This document shows, in pieces, positions 43,301-52,337 of a stretch of 55,628 nucleotides of DNA. Location: positions 1-55,628 of the forward strand of contig NZ_JAGGOY010000060.1 of NCBI RefSeq assembly GCF_018614095.1, in the 5' to 3' direction. A program made the translations under genes and the position numbers. The notes under the pieces were generated by a model. It ran no database searches. It worked only from the letters and a program-made list of their open reading frames with translations, and had not been told where the DNA came from. The stretch comes from Streptomyces sp. ISL-87. Lineage in GTDB: Bacteria > Actinomycetota > Actinomycetes > Streptomycetales > Streptomycetaceae. Position 1 is the first letter of the stretch, and every line of letters starts with the position of its first letter.

Positions 43301-46300
43301 GCGATGTCACCAAGGTGGAGCAGATCAACGGCACCGGCACCGGGTACGACGTCACCAGCACCACACCCGTCGCCGACTACGACATCTACGGCCGGCCGCT
43401 GAGCACGACCGACATCTACGGCAAGCGGACCACGACGGCCTACACGCCGGCCACGGGCGAGGTGCCCGTCACCACGGTGGTCACCAACCCGCTCAGCCAC
43501 CAGGTCACCACGGTCTCCGACCCGCTGCGCAGCCAGCCGCTGACCGTCACCGACGCCAACAACCGCGTCACCACCACCGCGTACGACCCGTTCGGCCGGG
43601 TCACCAAGATCTGGACCCCGACCCGTCCGGCGTCCACCAACCCCGCCTCGCCGAGCTACACGTTCGCGTACACCATCCGCAACGACGGCCCGAACGTCGT
43701 CACGACCAGCGCCCTGGACCACAACTCGGTCTACCAGACGGCATACGCCTTCTACGACGGCCTGCTGCGCTCCCGGCAGAGCCAGACTCCGTCCCCCGAC
43801 GGCACGGGTCGGCTGATCAGCGAGACCTCGTACGACACCCGCGGTCTGGCCTGGCGCACCTCGGGCACGTTCTACGCCACCGGCAAGCCGGAGGCGGTCC
43901 TGGTCACCGGCCAGGAGCTGAACTACCCGGCGTCCACCGACACCCTCTTCGACGGGGCGGGCCGCGTCACCGACGTGATCGCCAAGCGGTTCGGTGACGA
44001 GACCAAGCGGACCACCACCAGCTACACCGGTGACACCACGACGGTCGTCCCCGAGACGGGCGGTACCGCGTCGACCACGGTCACGGACGGCATGGGCCGC
44101 ACGACCGAGATCAAGCAGTACACGGACGCGGCCCGCACGACGTCCCAGTCGACGACGTACGCGTACAACAAGCGCGGCATGCTCGACCAGGTCCGCGACC
44201 CCTCGGGCGCGGTGTGGAAGTTCGGCTATGACATCCGCGGCCGGCAGACCCATGTGGAGGACCCCGACAAGGGCGTATCGGACGTCACCTTCGACGCGGG
44301 CAACCGGGCGACCGACATCACCAACGCCCGCGGCATCACCCTGCACACCGACTACGACGAGCTCGGCCGCAAGACCGCGCTGAAGCAGGGCACGACCACC
44401 CTCGCGACCTGGGCCTACGACACCGCCACCGGCGGCAAGGGGAAGCTCGCCAAGGCCACCCGGTGGATCGACGGGAAGGCGTACGAAGAGGCCGTCACGG
44501 TCTACAACGCCAACTACAAGCCGGTCACCAACCAGGTCACCATCCCCGTGTCCCCGGAGAACGGCGGGCTGGCGGGCACCTACAAGTGGACCACCAGCTA
44601 CAACGCCAACACCGGCCAGGTGATGTGGGTCCAGCACCCCGCCATGGGCGGACTGCCCGCCGAGAAGACCGTCAACACCTACACGGCCACCGGCAGTCTG
44701 CTCGACACCGTGAGCGCGGGCGTCGATCCACTGATCTCCGCCATGACGTACGACCACTACGGCCGGGCGACGCGGGCCGAGTACGGCGAGTTCGCCAAGC
44801 ACCTGTGGAGCTCCTACGAGTACGACGAGCACACCGGCGCGCTGACCCGCTCCGTCACCGACCGCGAGCTGGCACCCCAGCACATCGACGACACCCGCTA
44901 CAGCTACGACCCGAACGGCAACATCACCTCGGTGAAGACCGTCTCCGGGCAGGACGCCCAGGAGGTGACGGACACCCAGTGCTTCACCCTCGACGCACTG
45001 CGCCAGATCACCGAGGCGTGGACGGCCGCGCCGACCGCCCCGAACGGCTGTGCGGCGGGTCCGTCGGCGGCCACCGTGGGCGGCCCGGACGCGTACTGGA
45101 CGACGTACACCTACGGTCCGACGGGCAACCGGAAGACCGAAGTCCAGCACAAGACGCCCTCCGGCCCCACCGGTGACATCACCCGCACCTACGGGAACCC
45201 GGCGGCCGGCAAGCACACCCTGACCTCGGTCTCCCAGACCGGCCCGGCGGGCACTACCGCCGAGTCGTACGCGTACAACGAGACGGGGAACGCCACCAGC
45301 CGCAAGGTCGGTCCCGCGGCCGAGCAGGTCCTGGAGTGGGACACCGAGGGTCACCTGGCCAAGACCACGCAGGGCGGCCTGGTCACCAGCTACCGGTACG
45401 ACTCCGACGGCAACCGCGTCACGCGTACCGATTCCTCCGGCACTACGATGTACCTGCCGGGCAGCAACGAGCTGAAGCTCGCCAAGGACGGCACGGTCAC
45501 CGGCACCCGCTATTACAGCGCCGGCGAGACCACCGTGGCGATGCGGACCGGCGGGAAGCTCACCTTCCTGCTGGCCGACCACCACGGCACGGGCACCACC
45601 CAGGTCGACGCGTCGACCCAGGCGATCGTCCGCCGCAAGACCGGCCTGTTCGGCGGCCCCCGCGGTGCGCAGCCCACCACCTGGGTGGGTGAGCGGGGCT
45701 TCGTCGGAGGCACCCGCGACGCGGACACCGGACTGACCCATCTGGGCGCCCGCGAGTACGACCCGGCGACCGGGCGTTTCATCAGCGTCGACCCGCTCAT
45801 GGATCTGACCGATCCGTTGCAGCTGGACGGGTACGGCTACAGCCACAACAACCCGATCACACGCAGCGACCCGACCGGTCTGTACGACCCGGAAGAGCGG
45901 GCGTACTGCCAGGCGAACCCCACGTATTGCAAAAACGGCAAATACCAGTTCATCGATCCGGACAGGTCGCTGAGTGCTGACAAGGACGGCAAGGGAAACG
46001 TCACCAAGGTCTACGACAAGCAAGGCGTGCCGCATCACATCACCACCGTGTCGGACGGCACCACGGCCGACGACGCACTCAAAACGATCAACGATGACCT
46101 GAGGCGGGCCGGGCTGTACTACGACGAGAAGACCGGCACCGGCGTGCAGTACCTGCTCCAGGATGAGAAGAAGGCGAACAAGGACAACCCCGAAACGCTG
46201 GGCAAGTACGCGCCGGTCAAGGATGCCGACGGCAACGTGGTGAAGGCCGGGACCACCGCCGACTTCGTGAAGGTGACCTGGAAGAACGGCAAGATCGTGT

Positions 46301-46782
46301 CCGTCTCCACCGCCGACGCCACAGGTTCGACCCGGTCGACGACCGACGGAAAGGGCGATGCGCCGAGCACCGTCACCAACAAGCTCGCGAACCAGGCGGA
46401 CGAGGTCATCTTCGTGGCCAAGGACATGGCACAGGCGGAGGACTGGGCCAACCACTTCGCGGGCAATCCCAACGTCCGCGTGATCTACCCGGCCGGGAAC
46501 TTCGACAACCGGCGGCTGCCCGTGGCGCCGCCCAAGGTGGTCCCCAAGCCGTCCGCGCCCAAGGCAAAGGGCCCCAAGGTGCGGGGTGTCGGTCTGCTCG
46601 GCCCCTTCCTGGCCGGGATACAGGCGCCCGCCTACGTGCGTGACTACGGCTGGGTACGCGGGGGCTGGGAGATGTTCAAGGATTCATGCGATCCGCTGGG
46701 CCTGACGGACGACCAGCCGGACCCGTTCTTCCCCAACGAGTGGAACGAGGAGCACCGTAACGATCCCGGCAGATGGGCCTGA
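40357..46782 (+). CDS. Rhs/YD-repeat polymorphic toxin
   Basis: 2141 aa from TTG 40357, with AAAGG seven bases upstream. A signal peptide (RRNIGRGLTLGLATAVIVG...ASATA) implies export through Sec. An N-terminal region with the SpvB-like segment GLAPSVGLGYNSQAVDGR leads into at least ten YD repeats (YDIYGRPL, YDPFGRVT, YDELGRKT, YDHYGRAT and others, ~1010-1790). The Rhs core boundary GAREYDPATGRFISVDPLMD and NNPITRSDPTGLYD lies near 1795-1845. The variable C-terminal ~295 residues are the presumed toxin, with lower GC and many Lys/Asn/Asp codons; DEVIFVAKDMAQAEDWANHF is its best conserved-looking piece. It may be nuclease-like, but I cannot name the family. No same-strand immunity gene follows; a small convergent gene does. 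Confidence 0.9.
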   Translation: MRRNIGRGLTLGLATAVIVGMLPASATAEPGKGAGLSLPGLKQPKPVPVKPMAAGGTKRKDDAAAHRWKGAPKVTWPAAGSTDIDLNTTSGPGSQPVKVAKAPVAPAGVANRLQNLFSKPAPSANGAKVKVTVADRAATRKAGVDGVLLRVDRDSASAAPGGLKVAIDYSKFRGAYGGDWAARLRFVELPACALTTPQKPECRGQKPLPSDNNTETGSVSAEIAGAPQPGPVQKTLSMTAASGASGSEAMALAVTADSGGSSGDYKATPLDPSGAWSAGGSTGSLSWNYPIPVPGVPGGLAPSVGLGYNSQAVDGRTAASNNQPSWVGDGWAYEPGFVERRYKSCEDDKTGGTNTTKEFDECWFNDNAVLHLGGKSTELVYDAAMGWHPENDSGEKVEKLTGASNGDNNGEHWKVTTPDGTQYFFGLNRLPGWKDNGTAADDPVTNSAWTVPVFGNQSGEPCYNASFASGWCQQAWRWQLDYVVDTHGDAMAYYWNTEKNNYGRAFNASTGKGTSTPYVRSGWLDHIDYGLRSDAVYTGKAMGQVKFDVSERCLTNCGTFDETNAANWPDTPFDQYCKDGDECKDQFAPTYWSRKRLTSITTKVLTGGVLKDVDNWALAQDFPASGDGVSTPMWLKSIQHTGKVGGSLTLPPVTFTGEQRPNRIDTTGDGRAPFIRLRMSQITTETGGTIGAYYSQPDCTPTTLPPADGTNTTRCFPVKWAFEGQTAQQDWFNSYVVTQVVEGDNLASTPDKVTSYDYLDGAAWTKSTDELTKAEDRTYSVPRGYGRVQTRTGAAADPKSLSETRYFRGIDGAQVKDYAGVAVTDRDQFAGLPRASATFNGDDTSKLLSATSATPWRSAVTATRTRAGLPDLQAYMTGVEKEETLTTVSGGQRKTALTRTFDSYGMVTQTSTLGDVDKTGDESCSTAFFARNTGAWLLNRVYRTEVVAGACGSAISRPADVISDNQSYFDGSTTLGAAPTKGDVTKVEQINGTGTGYDVTSTTPVADYDIYGRPLSTTDIYGKRTTTAYTPATGEVPVTTVVTNPLSHQVTTVSDPLRSQPLTVTDANNRVTTTAYDPFGRVTKIWTPTRPASTNPASPSYTFAYTIRNDGPNVVTTSALDHNSVYQTAYAFYDGLLRSRQSQTPSPDGTGRLISETSYDTRGLAWRTSGTFYATGKPEAVLVTGQELNYPASTDTLFDGAGRVTDVIAKRFGDETKRTTTSYTGDTTTVVPETGGTASTTVTDGMGRTTEIKQYTDAARTTSQSTTYAYNKRGMLDQVRDPSGAVWKFGYDIRGRQTHVEDPDKGVSDVTFDAGNRATDITNARGITLHTDYDELGRKTALKQGTTTLATWAYDTATGGKGKLAKATRWIDGKAYEEAVTVYNANYKPVTNQVTIPVSPENGGLAGTYKWTTSYNANTGQVMWVQHPAMGGLPAEKTVNTYTATGSLLDTVSAGVDPLISAMTYDHYGRATRAEYGEFAKHLWSSYEYDEHTGALTRSVTDRELAPQHIDDTRYSYDPNGNITSVKTVSGQDAQEVTDTQCFTLDALRQITEAWTAAPTAPNGCAAGPSAATVGGPDAYWTTYTYGPTGNRKTEVQHKTPSGPTGDITRTYGNPAAGKHTLTSVSQTGPAGTTAESYAYNETGNATSRKVGPAAEQVLEWDTEGHLAKTTQGGLVTSYRYDSDGNRVTRTDSSGTTMYLPGSNELKLAKDGTVTGTRYYSAGETTVAMRTGGKLTFLLADHHGTGTTQVDASTQAIVRRKTGLFGGPRGAQPTTWVGERGFVGGTRDADTGLTHLGAREYDPATGRFISVDPLMDLTDPLQLDGYGYSHNNPITRSDPTGLYDPEERAYCQANPTYCKNGKYQFIDPDRSLSADKDGKGNVTKVYDKQGVPHHITTVSDGTTADDALKTINDDLRRAGLYYDEKTGTGVQYLLQDEKKANKDNPETLGKYAPVKDADGNVVKAGTTADFVKVTWKNGKIVSVSTADATGSTRSTTDGKGDAPSTVTNKLANQADEVIFVAKDMAQAEDWANHFAGNPNVRVIYPAGNFDNRRLPVAPPKVVPKPSAPKAKGPKVRGVGLLGPFLAGIQAPAYVRDYGWVRGGWEMFKDSCDPLGLTDDQPDPFFPNEWNEEHRNDPGRWA

Positions 46783-46804
46783 GACACCGGCCTGATGCAT
46801 GACT

Positions 46805-46856
46805 GAGGCGGGGTGTCCGCCCTCCGGCAATGCCGGGGGTGCGGGCACCCCGCCTC
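46805..46856. terminator. Bidirectional terminator hairpin between convergent genes
   Basis: GAGGCGGGGTG (46805-46815) pairs with CACCCCGCCTC (46846-46856), and a nested CCGGCAATGCCGG (46824-46836) forms an inner hairpin. It lies in the 95-bp gap between the Rhs stop and the stop of the minus-strand small gene. Confidence 0.8.
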
Positions 46857-46877
46857 GGTGTTTCGGGATGGGCTCGC

Positions 46878-47273
46878 TCAGCTGTAGTCGGTGCGGCGGA
46901 GGACCCCGGTGACACTGTCCGTGAACGGAGTTCGGTTCGTACGCGGCAACGGCACCTCGGTCAGCTTGCCGTCGTAGATCATCCACAGGCCGAAGCAGGA
47001 GTCGTCCTGGTCCCGGACGAGCACCTGGACCGATTGGGGATCCGGCCAGTCCAGTGATTCCAGGTGGCCGAGCAGACCGAGCCAGTTGCGGCGGCGGAAC
47101 TGGACGATCCAGGTGTAACACTCGGCGGAGGTCGTACCGGATCCTTCGAACATGGCGTCGTAGACGGGGATGAAGGTCTGGTGCCACTCGCGGCTCTCGT
47201 CCGGCCGGGTCAGCGGCTCCATCACCTGCTCGGCGCCCCTCGCCAGCACGATGACCTCTGCGTTTCTGCTCAT
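46878..47273 (-). CDS. Hypothetical 131-aa protein, possible immunity protein
   Basis: ATG 47273; no strong ribosome binding site. Soluble, mildly acidic, with Trp and Asp content typical of small immunity proteins (EWHQTFIPVYDAMF, RRRNWLGLLGHLESLDW, VQVLVRDQDDSCFGLWMIYDGKL). No signal peptide or membrane segment. I do not recognise the family. It lies next to the variable end of the Rhs toxin but on the opposite strand, separated by a bidirectional terminator. Immunity genes normally follow the toxin on the same strand, so the assignment is a suggestion from position and size only. A general SMI1-like or hypothetical role is equally possible. Confidence 0.7.
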   Translation of the reverse strand: MSRNAEVIVLARGAEQVMEPLTRPDESREWHQTFIPVYDAMFEGSGTTSAECYTWIVQFRRRNWLGLLGHLESLDWPDPQSVQVLVRDQDDSCFGLWMIYDGKLTEVPLPRTNRTPFTDSVTGVLRRTDYS

Positions 47274-47330
47274 GGGGTCAGTATCCCAGTCGGCTCCGAC
47301 GGATTGCCGCGGCCGCGACGGGATGCGCGA

Positions 47331-47362
47331 GGGGGTGGGTTCCCGTACGGGAACCCACCCCC
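47331..47362. terminator. Perfect 32-bp palindrome, terminator-like
   Basis: The sequence from 47331 to 47362 is its own reverse complement (arms GGGGGTGGGTTCCCG and CGGGAACCCACCCCC around TA). It lies 26 bases past the stop of the large minus-strand FG-GAP gene and is the strongest inverted repeat in the window. Confidence 0.85.
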
Positions 47363-47387
47363 CTTGTTCAAGGCCGACGGCCGGGCG

Positions 47388-50300
47388 TCAGAGGATGACG
47401 TCCAAGGAGCCCCAGCCGGTGCCGATCAGAGTGCGGCCGGTGGGCAGGAAGTCGTAGAGCTCCCCGTTGTTGGTTATGCCCACGGACTCCGCCGCGCCGT
47501 CACTGTTGAGGTCGGTGGCGAAGGGGTTCCAGTACCCGTTCCACCAGCCGTTGCCGTTGAAGTAGCGGGCGCCGAAGGTGATGGTGCCGTTGCTGCCGGT
47601 GGTGTTCGGATAGACATACAGATCGCCCCCATCGGTGCGCCCCATGATGTCGATCTTGTAGTCACCGTTGAGGTCGGCGAACCGGATGGTGGTCCAGGAA
47701 GCGGGCCACCAGCCGTTGCCGATGAAGACCCGGCTGCCGAGCGTGCTGGTGCCCGTGCCGCCGCTGTGCGGGTAGACCCACAGATCGCCCCCGCTGTCCC
47801 GGCCGATGACGTCCGTGCGGCCGTCACCGTTCATGTCGCCGAAGCCCAGGGTGTCGTAGGTGTTCCAGCCGGTGCCGATCAGGGACGGGCTGCCGAAGGA
47901 ATTGGTGCCGGTCTTGCCGGTACCCGGGTACAGGTGGAGCTCGCCGTTGCGGTTGCGTCCGACGATGTCCGTGTATCCGTCGTTGTTGAGGTCGGCGGTG
48001 TACGCGTTCGTCCAGTAGTCCCGCCACCAGCCGTTGCCGACGAAGTACCGGCCGCCCAGCGTGCTGGTGCCCGTACCGCCGGTGCCCGGGTACACCCACA
48101 TGTCGCCGTTGGCGTCACGGGTGAGTACGTCGGTGTAGCCGTCGCCGTTGTAGTCGGGGCGGCTCTGCGAGCCGCTGGTCCACTGGCTCCGGCCGACGGC
48201 GTCGTAGATCACCAGGACTCCCCGGCCGTGCAGGACGGCGTAGGAGTTGGGGTGGTTGCTGGTCTTGCTGCTCCACAGGGCGGTGGAGCCGTTGGCGGTG
48301 TAGACGACGAAGTTGCCGTCGGTCTGCATCCGGGCCACTGCCCCCGGGTTGCCATTGGTGTTGGTGGCCCAGACCGGCTTGTTGTCCTTGGTGTACAGGA
48401 CGAGGTTGCCGTCCGTCTGCATGACGAGCTTGGAGCTGCCGGTGGTGTACTGCTGGCCCGAGGCCAGGGTGGTGCCCGGGGGAATGCGCGAACCGCTCAC
48501 ACCGTCGATCTGGAAGCCGCCGGAGAAGGAGTTGACGCTGCCGCTCCACGCCTGGCCGTACCAGCCGAACATGGTGTTGTCGGCCTGCCGCGCCCACAGG
48601 TCGGTCACGCCGTCGCCGGAGAGGTCCCCGGCCGAGCCGACCTCGGGGTAGGCGGCCTGGGTCACGCCGACGCCGACCTTGGTGCGGGGCTCGGCGCCCC
48701 AGGTGGCCAGGTCGACGATCTTGCCGTCCAGGCTCTTCTTGCCGTAGCTGCGCAGGATGTCGCCGTTGGCGTTGTCGCGCAGCCAGAGGTCGGGGATGGT
48801 GTCGCCGTTGAGGTCGCCCGGGGTGATGACGGTGTACTTGTCCCAGTCCTCGCCGCCGACGAGCACGGGGGCTCCGTGCATGTCGAGGAGGTGGTTGCGC
48901 TCGCCGTAGTACGCCCACAGCCGCTTGCCCTGCTTCACCAGCAGGTCGGGCCGGCCGTCCCCGTTGAGGTCACCCGGGTTGACGATCTGGGAGGCTCCCT
49001 GCCAGTGGTCGTCCCCCTCCTCGAAGCAGCCCAGCTCCTCGTTGTAGACGGGGCAGCTCACGTTGATCTGGGTGCGCTTGTTCTGCTGGAGGTGTCCGAA
49101 GCCGTTGTTCGGGTAGGACCAGAGCTTGTCGATCTTGTCGACCGGGTCGTTCTCCAGGGTGACCAGGTCGTTGTAGCCGTCCTGGCCCCAGTCGCCGGAG
49201 CTGCTGGTCTTGGCCGTGCCGAGGCTGATCCCGCCGTTGGTGATGGAGGAGAACTTGGCGTTGCCCTGACCCGCGTAGGTGAGCAGGGTGCCGAAGGAGT
49301 CGTTGCTCCAGATGTCCTTGTGACCGTCGCCGTTGAGGTCGCCGGGCAGATCCCGGGTCGCCGACCGGCCCGCGTAGAACAGGTACGTCGCGGTGTCGGA
49401 GCGGTTGCCGGCCGGGTCCTGGCTGAAGGCGTACACGAAGTGCGGGCCGACGCCGGGCGGGGTCAGGTTGACGTTGGCCGAGGTGCCGGCGGCGACGGTG
49501 ACGCTCTTGATCTCCGGGTCCCAGTCGGTGTAGTAGCCGTACCACACCACTTCGTTGACGCCGTTGGGGGAGAGGGTGAACGAGCCGGGGGTGCGGGCCT
49601 TGCCGGTATTGGCCGGCCAGCCGGCGTCACCGTTCGGGAAGACGGTCGAGCTGATCTTCGGCGGCTTCGCCGGCCGGGTACGGTCGACGGTGAACTTGCA
49701 GGTCTGGCTCCAGTCCGAGTACTCGCTCTGGTCGTACGCGCGCACCTTCCAGGTGTAGCTGCCGGACGGGAGCTTCGAGTCGGGGACCACGAGGGTGGAG
49801 ACACGGTCCCTGAGGCCGGGGATCCACTCGTCGGCGACCATGGTTCCGTCACGGAAGACTTGGAACTGGGCGGAGAGGTTGCCCGCGTTGGGGTCCGTGA
49901 CGAGCGCGTAGAGGCTGACCGTGGTGTTGCCGATCAGGCCGCCGGTGGAGCAGTCGGTCTTGGGGTTGGTGCCCAGGCCGCTCGGGGTCTGCGGCGGGTT
50001 GTTGTAGACCGTTTCCAGGACCGCCGTCTTCGGGTCGAACTTCTTCCAGCCGAAGGTGTCGCTCTCGTCGGCCGCGTACATGCCGAGGGTGATGCTGGTG
50101 TCGCCGGCGGCGGCGACGCGCTGCATCTTCCAGGTCAGGTCGAACTCGAGGTTGCCCGCGGCGCAGTCGTTGGACCAGCCCTTGGAGTCATTGACGTTGT
50201 ACAGCCAGTCGATCTTCGCCGGCTGGTTCTGCCAGGTGGTCTTGTTGCTGATGGCACCGGTGTGCCACAGCTGCACCTGCCGGTCCTGGCAGGACCAGGA

Positions 50301-51494
50301 CCAGACGTTCTTGATCCGGAAGGTGGATCGGGCCACCTTGGCGCCGCGGACGTTGGACGTGTCCAGCTCGAAGAACGAGCGCGACAGGCCGTTGGTCTCG
50401 TTCTCGTAGCCGACCCGGGCCACCTCGTTGGCGTTGAGGTAGTTCTTGGTCGGGTACTTCTTCGACACCCGGGTCCAGTTGTTACGGCCACCCCAGGCCC
50501 AGGAAGGGTCGATGTAGACGGGGTAGGTGGTGTCCGCCGCCGTCAGCAGATTCTGGTCCGGGGTGATCTGGAGGCTGTTGCCGCTCACCGTGGTCGGCAT
50601 CACGGCTTCCTTGGCACCGGCCGGCTGCTCGAACGAGCTGTCCGGCTCCGGGGCTTCGGCGACCGAGGTGGTCATGGACGCGGACGCCAGGCGCATCCCG
50701 TCCGCCGGGACCTGCGGGCTGCTGCCGGTCGTGGTGGAGTCCCACATCAGCGGGGACGGGCTGCTGAACACCGTCTGACCCGCCGGGTTCTTCGCGACGA
50801 CCACGCCCGTTGAGGGGTCGGTGGAGACCGTGACCCCGACGGTGGACATCGTGTACTTCAGGGTGGCGAGTTGCGGGTTGGCGGCAGCCTGCGGGGTCTT
50901 GACCACCACGAGCTGGGAGAAGCCCTCGACCTCGGACTTGAGCTGGAGGTCGACGCCCGGCAGTACCTCGGCGTACGTCGCCACGTTGCCGTTCAGCGTC
51001 GGCTTCGGCAGGGCGGTCGGCCAGGACAGCGACAGCGTGCGGCCGTCCTTCACACCGGTCAGGATCGGTCCCGTGCCACCGCCGGAGAAGGAGACGACGA
51101 CGGAGGTGGCCTTGGGCTTCACCGACCCGTCGGCGGCGAACTCCAGTGTCGGGTCCGCGGCCAGCCACGCCCCGTCGCGCAGCACCCGTACCGGCGCACC
51201 GTACCTCTTGACGGAGAACGTGCCGTCCGGGTTCACCCAGGTGTCGGAGAGCTCGGTCCGGGCGGAGGTCAGCTCCACCGCGTGCCCCGTCGCCTTCGCC
51301 TCCGCCAGGGCCTTGTCCTCCGGGCTGACGCTGCCGTCGTCGCCGTCGGCGGTGACTGCCGCCGGCTGTACCAGCGCTGCGGCGGACCCCGCCGGCAGCA
51401 CCGTTCCGACCGATCCCACACCGACCACGACGGCAACGGCTATTGCCCGGTGCAGGGTCCGTCTCCAGCGACCCCTGATGTGCGTTCTCGACAA
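47388..51494 (-). CDS. Large secreted FG-GAP/VCBS-repeat protein with bulb-type lectin domain
   Basis: About 1368 aa from TTG 51494, chosen because AGGAG precedes it; an in-frame GTG at 51533 has no good site. The N-terminus is basic with a hydrophobic core (HRAIAVAVVVGVGSVGTVLPAG), a Sec signal. Residues ~55-330 resemble the N-terminal region of Streptomyces wall-associated Rhs-like proteins; ~330-500 is DNRLRE-like (YVDPSWAWGG-type). A fibronectin-like segment follows (~540-640, YTWKVRAYDQSEYSDW). FG-GAP repeats carry calcium-binding DLNGDGxxD motifs (~740-1000 and 1140-1350). Between them lies a B-lectin domain with MQTDGNLVLY and MQTDGNFVVY, the QxDxNxVxY mannose-binding signature. No catalytic domain is seen. 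Probable role: surface adhesion or carbohydrate binding. Confidence 0.88.
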   Translation of the reverse strand: MSRTHIRGRWRRTLHRAIAVAVVVGVGSVGTVLPAGSAAALVQPAAVTADGDDGSVSPEDKALAEAKATGHAVELTSARTELSDTWVNPDGTFSVKRYGAPVRVLRDGAWLAADPTLEFAADGSVKPKATSVVVSFSGGGTGPILTGVKDGRTLSLSWPTALPKPTLNGNVATYAEVLPGVDLQLKSEVEGFSQLVVVKTPQAAANPQLATLKYTMSTVGVTVSTDPSTGVVVAKNPAGQTVFSSPSPLMWDSTTTGSSPQVPADGMRLASASMTTSVAEAPEPDSSFEQPAGAKEAVMPTTVSGNSLQITPDQNLLTAADTTYPVYIDPSWAWGGRNNWTRVSKKYPTKNYLNANEVARVGYENETNGLSRSFFELDTSNVRGAKVARSTFRIKNVWSWSCQDRQVQLWHTGAISNKTTWQNQPAKIDWLYNVNDSKGWSNDCAAGNLEFDLTWKMQRVAAAGDTSITLGMYAADESDTFGWKKFDPKTAVLETVYNNPPQTPSGLGTNPKTDCSTGGLIGNTTVSLYALVTDPNAGNLSAQFQVFRDGTMVADEWIPGLRDRVSTLVVPDSKLPSGSYTWKVRAYDQSEYSDWSQTCKFTVDRTRPAKPPKISSTVFPNGDAGWPANTGKARTPGSFTLSPNGVNEVVWYGYYTDWDPEIKSVTVAAGTSANVNLTPPGVGPHFVYAFSQDPAGNRSDTATYLFYAGRSATRDLPGDLNGDGHKDIWSNDSFGTLLTYAGQGNAKFSSITNGGISLGTAKTSSSGDWGQDGYNDLVTLENDPVDKIDKLWSYPNNGFGHLQQNKRTQINVSCPVYNEELGCFEEGDDHWQGASQIVNPGDLNGDGRPDLLVKQGKRLWAYYGERNHLLDMHGAPVLVGGEDWDKYTVITPGDLNGDTIPDLWLRDNANGDILRSYGKKSLDGKIVDLATWGAEPRTKVGVGVTQAAYPEVGSAGDLSGDGVTDLWARQADNTMFGWYGQAWSGSVNSFSGGFQIDGVSGSRIPPGTTLASGQQYTTGSSKLVMQTDGNLVLYTKDNKPVWATNTNGNPGAVARMQTDGNFVVYTANGSTALWSSKTSNHPNSYAVLHGRGVLVIYDAVGRSQWTSGSQSRPDYNGDGYTDVLTRDANGDMWVYPGTGGTGTSTLGGRYFVGNGWWRDYWTNAYTADLNNDGYTDIVGRNRNGELHLYPGTGKTGTNSFGSPSLIGTGWNTYDTLGFGDMNGDGRTDVIGRDSGGDLWVYPHSGGTGTSTLGSRVFIGNGWWPASWTTIRFADLNGDYKIDIMGRTDGGDLYVYPNTTGSNGTITFGARYFNGNGWWNGYWNPFATDLNSDGAAESVGITNNGELYDFLPTGRTLIGTGWGSLDVIL

Positions 51495-51901
51495 AGTGTT
51501 TCGTCTCCTCTGGGCGATACCTGTTTCAGGCACTCCAGCTCAGCCGGATGCCTCGAGGTGACGGAAGGAGACACCGGAGTACCGGCCGAGCGGCGCGGTG
51601 CGCTTGAGGGCGGCCGAAGGCGTCATGCCAGTGCTGCGACTCGAGTGCTAGCGCGCAGGATAATCGATCACTGAGACCGGTCGACGCCCTCCCGGTCGTG
51701 CGATCGGGGCTTGCCCGGCAGGTCGCTGGCAGGAATTCCCAAAAGCATGAGAATGGCCGTCACTGTTCCCTCGGCTCACAGCACCCGCTCGGCCTAACAT
51801 GACCGCACAGCAGTAGCTGAGTGTTGTTCAACTTGCTGACAAATTAGGTGACTTGCCCGACTACCGGAGAGGCTGTCGCGTGTACCTGAGAGTGCCCTTC
51901 G
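51495..51901. other. Intergenic region upstream of FG-GAP gene and remnant cluster
   Basis: No gene seen. It should hold the promoter of the minus-strand FG-GAP gene and, near 51815-51850, an AT-richer stretch with the palindrome GTTGTTCAAC, possibly the old promoter of the remnants that follow. No further structure was recognised. Confidence 0.5.
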
Positions 51902-52122
51902 ACAAGTGAGACGTTCGTCGTGGAACTGTCCGAAGGACAGGGTTCCGGAGTTATCAGGGCGAGCCGCGGTGAGGGGCTGGTCGAGTCCTCGGCCGACACC
52001 TTCGAGTCGGGCCTGGCCCGGTGCGACACGTCGCCGAGGCGGGGCTTGTCGTGGCCAAGGCTTCCGGCGATGCACATATCACCTTGGAACTGGAGTGGAG
52101 TCGCCACGAGGGCGACGAGTGA
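51902..52122 (+). pseudogene. Degraded Trypco2 (CU044_2847-like) gene
   Basis: The first part reads VELSEGQGSGVIRASRGEG followed by LVESSADTFESGLAR, in the frame of 51920. The second reads VAEAGLVVAKASGDAHITL then ELEWSRHEGDE and a stop at 52120-52122, in a different frame. Together they resemble the two ends of the ~120-aa trypsin-co-occurring domain 2 family, with about 45 codons missing from the middle and a frame change near 52015-52030. The family call is from pattern memory. Its stop overlaps a GTG (52119) opening the next remnant, the coupling expected if it once preceded a trypsin-like protease gene. Confidence 0.55.
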
Positions 52123-52337
52123 GCTGGTCGCCGGACAGGCTGAGCGGCTTGGCCTGGGAGCGGGGGACGGCACGCGTACTCGACGGCGGACGTCCGGTCG
52201 GGGTCGCGTTCCGGTCCGCTGCGCGTCATAAGCGGATGGGCCTGCCGTCCGCGAGCTGGTCGCAGGCATGGCCGCCCGGGACCGTCGTCGTACGCTGCCG
52301 AACTGCACCACTTCAGCCGCCGGCTGGGAGTACCCAC
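52119..52337 (+). pseudogene. Possible N-terminal remnant of a trypsin-like protease gene
   Basis: From GTG 52119 the frame reads VSWSPDRLSGLAWERGTARV followed by LDGGRPVGVAFRS, resembling the start of actinobacterial trypsin-like effector proteases that follow Trypco2 genes. The sequence then loses similarity and no His, Asp or Ser triad motifs appear before it runs into the next remnant in the same frame. The protease reading is inference from context and a short stretch. Confidence 0.35.

Noticed and set aside
40636..46455. 1939-codon open frame antisense to the Rhs gene
   Set aside because: The plus-strand product has continuous Rhs and YD-repeat motifs; the antisense reading is Val/Gly/Arg-rich with no motif and reflects GC bias at third positions.
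47064..50813. 1249-codon open frame antisense to the FG-GAP gene
   Set aside because: Val/Ala/Gly-rich shadow; the minus strand carries clear FG-GAP calcium motifs and lectin signatures.
51630..51660. Half of a CIRCE-like heat-shock element (GAGTGCTAG)
   Set aside because: Only one arm is present, with no matching TTAGCACTC at nine bases.
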